Assembly: GCA_021292105.1 (NCBI GenBank)
Contig: CM037874.1
Location: 22,751,534-22,815,533, forward strand
DNA from: Anadara kagoshimensis
Taxonomy: Eukaryota; Mollusca; Bivalvia; Arcoida; Arcidae
Length of the DNA: 64,000 nucleotides
Reading direction: 5' to 3'
In this document: piece after piece, positions 12,535-22,799 of the stretch
Layout of the letters: every line of letters starts with the position of its first letter
How positions within the stretch are numbered: the first letter of the stretch is position 1
The notes under the pieces: generated by a model
The model's input: only the letters and a program-made list of their open reading frames with translations
What the model was told of the DNA's origin: nothing
The model's database searches: none
Made by a program: the position numbers and the translations under genes

Positions 12535-12934
12535 TTGGTTGGTTGGTTGCTTGGTTGGTTGGTTGAATGTTGCTTAACGTCGCATCAGCAATGTATCAAC
12601 TATATTTGCGACGATAACTATTTTATTAATCTCTATGGATTAATCTTTGAACAAATTCGTGTATGCATGTGAAGTGCGAGTGTGTTTTATGGCCTGCCTT
12701 GTACTAGCGCGCATTCAGGGCGGCTGTAACGTGCTAGCTCACAGAGTCATTGTACCGCAGACAGGTGTAACACTCCTCCAGTCACATGATACTGATGCCA
12801 GGTGAACCAGTAAAGGCCAACGGCAAGGAAAATTGACTTCCCCACAAGTAGTCTCAGCGGGGCTCGAACTCACAGCGGTGAGAGATCCTGGATTTGTAGA
12901 CTAGCGTCCTATCCATTAGGCCACCACGGTCTCT
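12535..12934 (-). mobile_element. tRNA-derived SINE B copy with exact target-site duplication
   Basis: On the minus strand the head is a tRNA-like segment: A-box GTGGCCTAATGGATAGGACG, B-box GTGAGTTCGAGCC. The 3' end is a CCAACCAACC-type tail. It is flanked by an exact 13-bp duplication ACTAACGAAAAAG at 12522-12534 and 12935-12947, as expected for LINE-assisted retroposition. Confidence 0.88.
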
Positions 12935-12989
12935 ACTAACGAAAAAGAATCGAAATTAGCCTGTCGAGTGACTAAAATATGGATAGATA

Positions 12990-13163
12990 CAGTCCAACCT
13001 GTCTTCAAGGCCACCTCCATATAGGGCAGGTAGAAAGTTTTGATTCATATTATATGAATCTGTCTATAAATGCCACCTATGCCCTTAAAGGCCACTTTTA
13101 CTGGAATACTGAAATATGTATATATATATATACAACAACTTCTATAGACAGGTTCGACTGTAG
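12990..13163. mobile_element. Family-2 palindromic MITE
   Basis: Left end CAGTCCAACCTGTCTTCAAG and right end TATAGACAGGTTCGACTG are inverses of each other. The interior holds further AAAGGCCAC / TTTATA repeats. Confidence 0.78.
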
Positions 13164-13347
13164 TAGTAAAGAATGCCGAATGGTATTTATAAAAATAGTG
13201 TTAAACATTCGACAGGTCTGTGCTTCAGTTTCTTTTGAACGTGGCGGAAACCACGTATGTTTGATTTTTTTTCTTTTTCAATGTTACTCTGTTTTAGTTT
13301 TATTTAATAGTGTAATTTGTATCGTTTTTAGGGAAAGCTATCAAATA

Positions 13348-13635
13348 TAGTACACATCTGACCGAAGTTTCAAGCTAGGGCAACAAAAAGGAGTCGAAAC
13401 TACGCTGCCAAATGACCGAGATATGGATAGCCAGTGTCCGAGAAGCTGTCGAGAGATAGATAACAGCTGCCAAAAAGCTGCCGAGAAAATTAACATCTGC
13501 CAAAAAGCTGCCGAGAGATAGATAGCAACTTCCAAAAACCTATCGATATATAACAAACGAGAGATCAAAATGAGTTTCCAATTCGGTATCAATTCTTGAA
13601 TTTAGTGTTAAATTTTCGACAAGTCTGTACTGTAT
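13348..13635. mobile_element. Family-1 MITE, full length
   Basis: About 288 bp, from GTACACATCTGACCGAAGTT to TTCGACAAGTCTGTACTGTA. The interior has three or four GCTGCCGAGAGATAGATA-type repeats, the same module that is greatly expanded at 45.4-46.0 kb in inverse orientation. Confidence 0.82.
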
Positions 13636-13639
13636 ATTA

Positions 13640-14125
13640 ACCTTAAAATTTACCTCAATGCACTCTCGTTAAAGAAATTTCGTTAAGGATTATGTAATTA
13701 TAAATCACGTCTTTATTAAAATACATACAGTGAACATTATAATATTCTTATTCAATCAGCCTATTTTAAAAGTTATTTTCACATGTACTCACTTTTCTAG
13801 TTTATCACAGTTTATTATGTAAAAAAAAGCGGTTGTTTTAAATTTATACGGTATTTTCCATTTAATAATTTATGATATCTTTGAAATTCATATAAGTTTG
13901 CTAGATACTTCAGTGAAGATGATGACTGTTATCATTTCAACTTTTCTAACCTCCATTGCAATTTGTTATCTCCCTTGCAATTTGTTATCTCCCTTGCAAG
14001 ATGATTTAAAGGTAGAGAACATCAACTCAAATATAAAGCAGTATCGATATCCAAAAATTAAATACACTATCATCATGTTTACGGAACAGCTACCAATTGA
14101 ATAGCAAACGAAGGATTTCAACATA
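13640..14125. other. No gene recognised
   Basis: Unique AT-rich sequence. A 19-bp unit TTGCAATTTGTTATCTCCC is duplicated near 13957-13996. Confidence 0.55.
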
Positions 14126-14127
14126 AA

Positions 14128-14226
14128 TTTAAAAACAAACATACTAGCCCATGTCCGAATCACAATTCAGAAGAAAAGTAAAAACTTAAAAACTGACAAG
14201 TTAGGCATCCTACAGGGAAGTGAGGT
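14128..14226 (-). mobile_element. Retroelement 3' tail copy
   Basis: AAAAACAAACATACTAGCCC, ATGTCCGAATCACAATTCAG, then a short remnant TACAGGGAAGTGAGG. Confidence 0.75.
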
Positions 14227-15014
14227 CTACATCAACAAATGGGATATAGGCAATGGTCATTAATTAACATAGACCAGTTGACAAATACAAACATCGAACT
14301 AGTATTAAAATGTCTTTAATGGAAACATTTACAAAGAACATCTATACAAGACATTTCAACCATCTTACATCAAATAGTAGACTTCCTTCAGAGATAAGCT
14401 TGTACAATATTACCTTATTGTTTTATTATAAATATATCCTCTATTAATGGTTGTTTTTAGTTTAAATTTCAAGCTATATGACAACGTATTTTACTTCAAT
14501 ATTTAAGTTCTTTTCTCTACAGACATGGGACGATGTATGTTTGTGATGGAGTCATTTAAGTATATAATGCATAGTGTGATTTAAGCTGCAAAATCATACT
14601 AAGTTATACAAAATGTCAGATCTGTTCCCTGTCACTGAAGATTCTGTGTTGACAGTTAAAGTCGTAATGTTATATTATTTACATATTTGATTGCTTTACC
14701 TTATAATTGATGCAGGTGTACTTACAATCCAAAATTAATAAGAATCACGTTCTTCAAAACAACGGAAGAAATATTTCTATTAAAAGGTTGTCACAATGGC
14801 AATTTAGCGCTTTGTTTCAGAAATTTCATCAGGAAATATTCACGTCTTACAATTGCAATTCAATTGTGCAAACAACAAATAGAACTTATAACCTACCCCC
14901 TATTTGTGTTTTTCATAATTTGTTATTGAGAAGTATGATGTCTCTGTATCCAAAATTATCATGGCTATATTAGACCTCCCATAATGTCATATTTGTTTTC
15001 TCTGAATTTTGGTT

Positions 15015-15152
15015 ACACATGTGTCGCTAGCTAAACAGGAAGCAATCGTCTAGCTTCCTAGTCGAATTGCATGTGTTGCAAGGTTTGAAATTTTTAACTT
15101 TGTTTTTGAGATTGTTATTTTGACATTGACTGGTATGTTTATTTTTGATTAA
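15015..15152 (+). mobile_element. Retroelement 3' tail copy adjoining the RT relic
   Basis: CGCTAGCTAAACAGGAAGCA through TGACTGGTATGTTTATTTTT. It faces away from the minus-strand RT relic at 15.2-16.6 kb, so the two are separate insertions. Confidence 0.65.
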
Positions 15153-15274
15153 TAAAAGTATAAATTAAAGAACCTGATTGAGGCTAAATGTATGATAAAC
15201 CTTTTTTGAATAAAACTGAAGATTGCCCTTTTGGGACTTTGTTTTGGAATTGTTGTTAAAGGTAGTACATTTAG

Positions 15275-15330
15275 AAGAACTTACGGAGCGAGTACTCTAC
15301 CAACGGAGCTACCACAGTGGTTTCTATCAA
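15275..15330 (-). mobile_element. SINE A head fragment
   Basis: The minus-strand reading CCACTGTGGTAGCTCCGTTG then GTAGAGTACTCGCTCCGTAA matches the A-box end of SINE A. The rest is absent. Confidence 0.55.
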
Positions 15331-16090
15331 TGTATGGATGTTTCTGTAGCTTAGTAACCCCATACAAATAGGACAAGTATAGTTCTTCCTCTCATGACTT
15401 CATACCTAAAGACACACGGGCTCCTCTTTCTATGGAAGTACTCTTTGATAAAACTTAGGTCTAGTATTTGTTAGATTCTCTGATATACTATCCAAACCAA
15501 TCCCTCCAGATAGAATCTCTTGCAAACAGGATTAACCTTGTTGGAAGCGTTATCCGAATGCTCAGATCTTACTTTAGGTTAATCAGTGAGATTGTAGTCC
15601 TTGAGTCCTTAAATAGATATAGTACTCATAGGACCTTTAGGTTTGAAAATCAATCATTTAATAAAAGTCATATCTACCTTTATCCAGTATAAGATATTAC
15701 ACTCAGCTCCACAAAGAATTTTGACAACCGTCTATCAAGCTCTTCAACAGAATCGTTAATATTTCTGAGCCTACTTGTACTGTATTAGTAGTCATTATAA
15801 TTGAGTGTTCTCAATTATATTTAGATCGCCATTCACCAATTTTGTCATATAGCTTCAAATGTATCATTCAAGGTTGAATTCATAATTGATGTTAATTCCC
15901 AACTATGAAGCAGAACTTGCAGATCCATTCGTTCTTTTTATTCAAAGCTCACTAGGATAGATAACATATACATAGCCTCCAAATGATTATGATTATTAAG
16001 AAATAGAAAATCGTTTATGTATCTGTATTTGGAGTTGAATGCTTTAGCGACAGTCTACTCGCCAGATTTTACAAAGTTTTGAATAATTTC

Positions 16091-16577
16091 TGCTTCATAC
16101 AAGTAAAGAAAAGAAAAGAAACAAATCAGAAAGCACCGTTTGATACAAGGCTGATAGTTAGAACATTGTAATTACCATCAACAACAAATATGTTCGGTAT
16201 CAAATACTCCAACATATTGTTGATGGTACTAGTATCCTAAACGTGAATCTATATTGTGCTTGGCAAAATTACCAGAATCCCTATCCAGTACTAGATACTT
16301 TTATATGGAATTAACAATGAAATAATGAAAAGACAATAGTTTATTTTAGATGTTCTTTCAATTTAGAATTAGGGATAGTGATGTAAAATGTAGAAAAATC
16401 AAAAGTCTTTAAACTTTTTTACAGATTGCTTCATACAAGTAAAGAAAAGAAAAGAAACAAATCAGAAAGCACCGTTTGATACAAGGCTGATAGTTAGAAC
16501 ATTGTATTACCATTCACAACAAATATGTTCGGTATCAAATACTCCAACATATTGTTGATGGTACTAGTATCCTAAAC
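16091..16577. repeat. Near-identical 151-bp direct repeat
   Basis: Copies 16091-16242 and 16427-16577 (TGCTTCATACAAGTAAAGAA ... GTACTAGTATCCTAAAC) differ by only a few bases and are separated by about 185 bp. The duplicated segment is part of the RT relic. Confidence 0.9.
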
Positions 16578-16713
16578 ATTTATGGACAGGTGGCTTTTAT
16601 ATACAGGGTCAAATAATATGAATACAGAACAATTGGGATACAATTTTACTGGCCTTTATAAGCATGCAGGTGACCCTTATATAGAGATGGTCTTTAAGAC
16701 AGGCTGGACCGTG
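16577..16713. mobile_element. Family-2 MITE, degraded
   Basis: TGGACAGGTGGCTTTTATAT, then CTGGCCTTTATAAGC and the end AAGACAGGCTGGACCGTG. It lies directly against the second copy of the 151-bp direct repeat. Confidence 0.6.
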
Positions 16714-16714
16714 T

Positions 16715-18584
16715 TTTAAATCATGTCGTCACAAAATGTTATACAAACTATTTGAATGATATTTCAAATGTCTGTTTACATTCACATTATTTCAACCAAT
16801 CAGAATTGTAATGAATAGTTTTTGGAGTGACAACAATTTATAAATATATGACATTACATATGACCACAATAAATTACCACCTACAAATAATTATAATTAT
16901 GTTTAAAGTGTCATGAATATCCGACAGTACGCAGTCAATGAAAAATGCTAATTAGCATTTAATACCTTCTTTTATTGTTTTTAAATACCCTTTAGCTTTT
17001 ATGGATGGGTTCCTATGACCTAACACTGTGTGGCCAGCCAAAGTTAAAGTTGACATTAAAGTTAGTAAAATTAATTACATCTACTTCCCGTAAAGTAGCA
17101 CTACCATTTCAACATACTGTTACAGTTATTCCAAATTTTATCTAAAATGTTAATTGTTGTGGATTGTGACAGAAATATAACCAAAAATAGCTATTTAAAA
17201 AAAACAAATTATCTTCTTTATTATCTGTAAAATTATTTTCTAGTTCAGTTATTTATCATAAATATAAAGCCCTAGATACTTTTTTTTTTTAAATGCATTT
17301 ATTCCTGTGTTACATTATGAATTTATTAACGTTTTTTGTAAAATTATGTTTTCTTATATTTCTTGAACCATGAATTTAAAATCAACATTATTTTTTAATT
17401 GAATACATGAATTCTCACATTCAAAAAATTGAGAAAAGTTATTACCCCTTGAAATCAATTATTTTATTAACTGATAATCTTTAATTTTTATCAAACCATA
17501 CGCTTATGTTATACATACCGGTCCATATTAATATCACAATCCAAAACTCGTGGACTTCCGCAAGGCAAGAGAGACCGGGCGCTCCGAAAGGGCAAGCACC
17601 TCATGTTATGACTAGCGTCCCTTATTTGAAAGATGATATTAAAATGATATTATAAACAAATAGTTGTACATTTATACGCAAACCAATTGTAGCGATTGTA
17701 GTTGGCTAATAATTTCAACTGTAAGTAATTAATCAATTTTTTTAAAATTAACAAGCTATTTTATATGTTTGTCACTTATATAATCTTAACTTATAACAAT
17801 TAGATACTTTTTTCCTGTATGAGGGTTCAGATATATACAAATAAACAATATGCATTGTATCGAGGTTAGTTTAAAGTTAGTGCTGTACCAAGCAAACATA
17901 CTATAATAATTTTTTTCAATTTTTTTAAAAAGTTTTTTCGGAATAAGTGCTTGAATGACCATGTCCAATTTCACAAATTTCTTCTTGATTAAGATTTCGA
18001 ATGACAAAAAAGATTCAGAACATCGTCGATCTGTAATATATTCAGAAGTTTAATGTTTCATTTTGAAGATCATTTGATGCTTGTGAAATTTCTACTCTAT
18101 TTGTAGACATTTTTCATTTGCATTACCATACATATTGTTAAAACTGTTTCACCATTTTAAATAACTACGATGTAATAAACTTTACGAGGATAATATGCAT
18201 ATGTTACTTTACTACAAATAAAATACTAGAATACTGATGTTACAAGCATGGATTATATTAGCGATAAAATGTTCTGCTTACTAATTTTTCTTTTAAAATA
18301 CGAAGCTTACTCAAAATATTGAATGAAACTGGTCCCCAGTACACGTAAACTTTGTGACTCTATCCCGTAAGATGAACATGTGCCGGTACACAAAAACTTC
18401 CAGTGATTTTTAAACTAAACAAGACTTTTTAAAGAAAACATTCAACCGAATAAGCATCTTGATTCATGATTTAATAATTATGCAACATTGTACGGTCTAA
18501 ACAATAACTTTTTTCATAACCATGAAAAATCACATTAACTAAGTATGTAAACCGTTGATAGATATTAACTTTACGATCACTTAC
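16715..18584. other. No gene recognised
   Basis: Very AT-rich intergenic or intronic sequence with only a retroelement tail fragment near 17.5 kb. Confidence 0.55.
17530..17612 (-). mobile_element. Retroelement tail fragment
   Basis: AATCCAAAACTCGTGGACTT, then GAGACCGGGCGCTCCGAAAG and GGCAAGCACCTCATG. Confidence 0.6.
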
Positions 18585-18672
18585 CTATTTCTTTTAAAAA
18601 GTCATCAAAATTTTCACTTCTATCTAATTTCCATTTACCTCCTAATTGCGACTCCACGTCGGCTATTGCCAT
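18585..18672 (-). CDS. Orphan FABP first exon (phase-1 donor)
   Basis: An 88-nt coding exon, ATG at 18672, donor GTAAGTG. It encodes MAIADVESQLGGKWKLDRSE followed by NFDDFLKEI plus one nucleotide, in the iLBP signature pattern. A TTTATAAAG box lies at 18746-18755 and a CCAAT motif at about 18777-18785, in the same order and spacing as in the 22.6 kb module. No matching exon 2, 3 or 4 was found to its left in the window. Encoded region: strand A and most of helix I of the FABP portal. Confidence 0.86.
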
Positions 18673-18744
18673 ATTTCATTATAACAACAAAACACGATTA
18701 AGTATTACACAAAATATGAATATCAACAACTTTGTATTCTGAGT

Positions 18745-18786
18745 TCTTTATAAACATAATGTTATGTTACAAAATAACCAATAGGA
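18745..18786 (-). promoter_or_regulatory. TATA and CCAAT block of the 18.6 kb FABP first exon
   Basis: Minus-strand TTTATAAAG at 18746-18755, with plus-strand AACCAATAG at about 18777-18785. Same layout as at 22.7 kb, including the intervening AACATAA-like sequence. Confidence 0.55.
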
Positions 18787-18935
18787 TAGTCCGAAATTCC
18801 AAGATTAGCATCATAATATACTCCCTGGCTATAGTTATACAATAAGACTTAGTATAAAATCCATAAATTCATAAATGAAACTGTTAGTATTTGTCTTTGG
18901 CATCATGAACGGATAAGAGCATCACTCTTAAACGT

Positions 18936-19000
18936 TTTGGATTTTTTATTTATTTTTATTTATTTTTTTATTTTTTTATTTTTTTTTTTTTTTTTTTTTT
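18936..19000. repeat. T-rich tract
   Basis: TTTATTTTT repeats ending in a long poly-T. Other poly-T runs are at about 9769-9803 and 47789-47815. Confidence 0.9.
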
Positions 19001-19006
19001 GCATTT

Positions 19007-19115
19007 TAAATAAAAACAAACATACTAATCCATGTCCGAATCACCAATCCAGAAGCAAAGTAAAAACTTTGAAACTGACAAGTTAGGTAAGACACGTGAA
19101 CTTCCACCAGGGAAG
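19007..19115 (-). mobile_element. Retroelement 3' tail copy
   Basis: AAAAACAAACATACTAATCC to GTGAACTTCCACCAGGGAAG, with the rest truncated. It follows a poly-T rich tract (18936-19000). Confidence 0.8.
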
Positions 19116-19374
19116 TAAAACAGAGGATCTGTAATTGTAGAAGTGTTAATACCGTTAACTCTTCCATAAGAGGACTTTAGTCACTTTATACAACGATGCA
19201 TGCTGCTTACACATAAACTGTTGATCCAGACATATTTCAAATTCAGGTTTATTAAGGCCCTAAAAAGTTTTATAGCCGTCATATTATTTATAATATTATG
19301 TACCTTGTAGAAAATGATCCTGGATATATTTGACGTATAAAAGCCCCAAACACCGTACAATATATTTAGCGTAA

Positions 19375-19512
19375 GAGGAGCTTACCCTTCCGGAGCTAAA
19401 AGTCTCAATTCCCGATGAGAGTTCACGAAGTTAACCTAATTAGCCAGTTTCAAAAACTTTCTTTAGTTTTGGATTGTAATTTGACATGGATTGGTATGTT
19501 TGTTTTTTATTT
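19375..19512 (+). mobile_element. Retroelement 3' tail copy
   Basis: GAGCTTACCCTTCCGGAGCT, then GTTAACCTAATTAGCCAGTT and ACATGGATTGGTATGTTTG. Confidence 0.72.
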
Positions 19513-19764
19513 CAACGCAGTTTTGTAATACAACATTGTTTACCCAATCAATTGAAGTTATTAGAATATTGATAGAGATTTCTGATTCTGTATTCCAAAA
19601 AATAATATTGATGAGTTGTTTTTAGTAATAGGTTAGATCAATTTACACGTGCCCCATTTTGTATTTTTCGCATAATTGACATTCCGTAAGCGAAAATTGC
19701 CCTAAGAATACTCCTATATATTATGCAGATCACATATTGTGAATGCAATACTTGTAGTCTCTTA

Positions 19765-19992
19765 TTATCAGGATTGCCCTGGTTATGTTTGACGTTCCAT
19801 AGTCCCATGTTTCTTCCACTCAATTTTGATCGCACATGTGGCGGGTGTATCTTGGTACACAGGAACTGCTTGCCCTTCCGGAGAACCTAACCTCACTTTC
19901 CTGGTGAAAGTTCACTTGTCAGTTTCAAAGGTTTAACTTTTCTTCTTGATAATGATTCGGGCATTGATAAGTATGCTTGTTTTTTTTTTATT
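19765..19992 (+). mobile_element. Retroelement 3' tail copy with the end of the coding region
   Basis: Contains CAGGATTGCCCTGGTTATGT and TTGACGTTCCATAGTCCC, the plus-strand equivalent of the coding end seen at 42.2 kb. The tail follows to GATAAGTATGCTTG. Confidence 0.78.
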
Positions 19993-19994
19993 AA

Positions 19995-22025
19995 AACAAG
20001 GCTTTGTGTATTTTTACAATTTTAAAAACTGTTGATTATTTCACTTTTATTACCATTATTGTATAACCCAATGTTGATGCTTCAAAAATACAATGCATAA
20101 CAAAAATGAAAATCTCAAATCTTTAACATCAGGACCCTTTTTGCCTACGGCTGGTCATATATCAATAAAAACAATAATCATACAGACTTATATGAATAAT
20201 ATATTAAATGATAAATATATTTGCATTGGGCCTTGTCTGTCCTTTTCCATTTCCAAGAAAAATTAATTAAGACAATATTGAACAATTGTCTTTATTTATA
20301 CATCATACTTATATAATGATTTCCAAATCTGGAAGCATAGATAATGTAATATTCCTAACAAAGGTAAAGCGTAAGTAGAGTTGATAGAAAGAAAGACCAC
20401 TCCTATGTTCCAGAGTGAGAACATGCAACTATTGGTAATGTAAATAATTTGTTGGACGATCAATTTGAATGATATTGATAATTTATTTGTCATTAGTGGA
20501 AACTATATTTACTCAGTCAATGGAGTTTATTGTATAATAGGCATCATTTGAATAGTGAATGCAAGTCGGTATTATATAATGTAACGAATGTTATTCGGAA
20601 TCACAGTCATATGTCATTCACAAAAATTAATGAAGTTGGTTTCTCTGAAATTTAAAAAAAACCTTCAGCTATTAACATCTGAATACGAATAAGACGAATG
20701 CAAATTAAAGAGAGTTTACAAAAGAAAAACAAATTGAGTCCTAGCCAGCTCATCTGATAGCTTCGTCTATTCCATAAATTAGAGTTCTAGGTTTCTTAAT
20801 ATCCATTAGACATTTCTTAAAGCTTGAAATAAAGTAAAGTTTAGCTAAACATATGGTTGTACGTTGCAATAGGCAGTGCGGGCATCTCAAACATGTCAGA
20901 GAAAAACGAACGCAAGGAATAAACAAGACATGAAAGAGTATATATTGTCTTAGAAAATAAGTAAATTATTTGTAAATGAGAAATTTTTTTTAGCAATTAA
21001 CAAAACAGTCTCAGACACACACTAAACATAGAAGCAAGCATAAAACCCAAACATGTTAAAAAGCGAAACGAAAAAGCAAATAGCGTATGAAACCTGTTTA
21101 AAAATTATTTCAATTATTTTTATTGGTCACATTCTGGTATTTTTTCACGAAAAAAACTTTTGATGCCATTTGTTATAATTGTTATATATAAACATGTGTA
21201 TTATTTTTCTTACACATAAGGATTGCCAAACCTTTGTTAATTAATGAAAATATTAAAAAAATAAATTGATTTGTAAAACAATGTTTTTCTTTTTGTTATG
21301 TAAAAAAGAAAAAGAAAATAATAGTGCATTCGTTTATAAAAACATAAAACGTGTATATTAGACCTGTGTTCGATTTTCTATGGAATGCTTGTTTAGTTAC
21401 ATTTAGATTGGTGTGGTGACCAGTAATAAATCCCAATTAAATAGATTATGTATTAACAATAACAACCCGATGATAATGCAAAATGTTTGATATTATTGGT
21501 ATCTTGAAAATAAAGCGTGAAACTTTGCCAATGTTTACATTCACATTGCATTGTGATTTGAATATGAACTGTTATGATTTGTTTTATTAAAAGTCTTAGA
21601 TTTAAACCATCTATCTTTAAACGGTTTCCTCTTAAGACACTTTTTTTTATCTAGGAATAACACATAAATTATTTTACAACTGCATTTCACATGGTGTCAA
21701 AGGCAGCTTTATGTTCTCATGCACTTGAACTCTAAATTGATATACCAGATTACAACCCACGTCGATAAAAGCGCTATATCTCCTTATATGTTTTTGATCC
21801 ATATGTAGCCAATCAAAACAGTTTTACCTATAAAACGTTTTATTAACATTTCATTTTATTCTATTTTATTGTATAGGGAACCATATTTAAAATTTGATAA
21901 GTGTTTGTTCAAGCAATTGCTGTGTCTCTTAGCGCAAATTTGAAAAAAATAATGTTTCGTTTTAGATATGATCTCTTAAATGTAGCTTTGACATTGACAA
22001 TACCCAATAAATATGGCACAAAACT
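19995..22025. other. No gene recognised
   Basis: AT-rich sequence between orphan FABP first exons. I searched it for FABP exon 2-4 motifs on both strands and saw none. Confidence 0.55.
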
Positions 22026-22030
22026 TAAAA

Positions 22031-22355
22031 GGGAGACCGGGTGCTCCACATGATCAATAATGCAAACACGTGTTTAATATACATTTGCACATTAAACATT
22101 CTGATCTTAAATAAATACGTGCTGTAGATGAAATTCCATATAATCGTTACATTTCAGACTACTACCAGTACGTATTTTTTTAGAATGTTAAATATATAAA
22201 TGTATATTAAACACATGTTTGCATTTGATAATCATGTCGAGCACCCGGTCTCCCTTCCATATTGGACCTTCACTTTAAAAGTTTTACTTTATTTATTTTA
22301 AAATTTCTACTTTGCTTTTTGGATTGTGATTGGAACATGGACCAATATATTTGTG
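22031..22355. mobile_element. Hairpin with retroelement-tail arms plus tail copy
   Basis: Inverted arms GGGAGACCGGGTGCTCC (22031) and GAGCACCCGGTCTCCC (to 22254) continue inward through AATGCAAACACGTGTTTAAT and its inverse, about 75 bp each. To the right, a plus-strand retroelement tail continues to GGACCAATATATTTGTG. Confidence 0.72.
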
Positions 22356-22563
22356 ATTGTTTCTTTAAGGAACTTATATCTTGTCCCATTGTTTTTGTTC
22401 AGTACTTGATAACCTTTTAACTATTTATCTATAAAATGTTTAGTAAGATTTTGTTATGTTGTGGAAATTGCATTATGAATAGCATTACCTCGAAGTAGCT
22501 AACAACCAAATAAATATAAAATAAAGACAATAACAAAACATTAATAAATGAAACATAACTCAC

Positions 22564-22651
22564 CTATTTCTTTTAAAAATTCATCAAAATTTTCACTTCT
22601 TTCTAGTTTCCATTTACCTCCTATTTGTGTCTGCACATCTGTGTTCGCCAT
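22564..22651 (-). CDS. Orphan FABP first exon (phase-1 donor)
   Basis: An 88-nt coding exon, ATG at 22651, donor GTGAGT. It encodes MANTDVQTQIGGKWKLERSE followed by NFDEFLKEI and one extra nucleotide. It is very similar to the exon at 18585-18672, and upstream sequence is shared too: TATA-like AT-rich boxes at about 22734-22765 and a CCAAT motif at about 22783-22791. That makes it a duplicated promoter-plus-exon module. An intact reading frame, start codon and splice donor argue against old pseudogene decay. No exon 2-4 partner was seen downstream (leftward) within the window. Confidence 0.85.
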
Positions 22652-22731
22652 ATTTCATAATAACCTCTAAGTTATCCGTTAAACTAAACACAATCGGCTT
22701 AACACAAAATTCAATATCAAAAACTTATGAA

Positions 22732-22792
22732 AATATCTATATATACTTAGTTCTTAATAAATATGATTTTATGTTGCCAATTAACCAATAGT
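22732..22792 (-). promoter_or_regulatory. TATA and CCAAT block of the 22.6 kb FABP first exon
   Basis: Two AT-rich TATA candidates (minus-strand GTATATATAG and TATTTATTAAG) and a CCAAT box on the plus strand at about 22783-22791. The block aligns with the one upstream of the 18.6 kb exon. Confidence 0.5.
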
Positions 22793-22799
22793 AAGCTCC

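Larger units (their letters stand above)
12488..13223. mobile_element. Family-1 MITE carrying a nested SINE B and a family-2 MITE
   Basis: Outer MITE ends are CACTGCGGACCTGTCGACAG (left) and AACATTCGACAGGTCTGTGC (right). A SINE B copy (12535-12934) and a family-2 MITE (about 12990-13163) lie inside. The MITE sequence resumes between and after them. Confidence 0.8.
15190..16600 (-). pseudogene. Degenerate reverse-transcriptase fragment (Penelope-like, probable)
   Basis: The minus strand carries frameshifted pieces of an RT core. YEAEIIQNFVKSGE is followed, in a continuing frame, by AFNSKYRYINDFLFLNN near 16000-16080. This is the palm motif usually written YIDD, here YIND. Further degenerate pieces run to about 15800. 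Stops, frameshifts and an internal 151-bp duplication (16091-16242 and 16427-16577) show it is dead. Assignment to a Penelope-like lineage rests on the YEAEFIQ...FN.TYRYIDDVLS..N pattern known from such animal elements. No GIY-YIG domain was recognised. Confidence 0.7.

Noticed and set aside
13966..14163. Minus-strand open frame of 65 codons
   Set aside because: Overlaps a retroelement tail and unique AT-rich DNA, with no motif.
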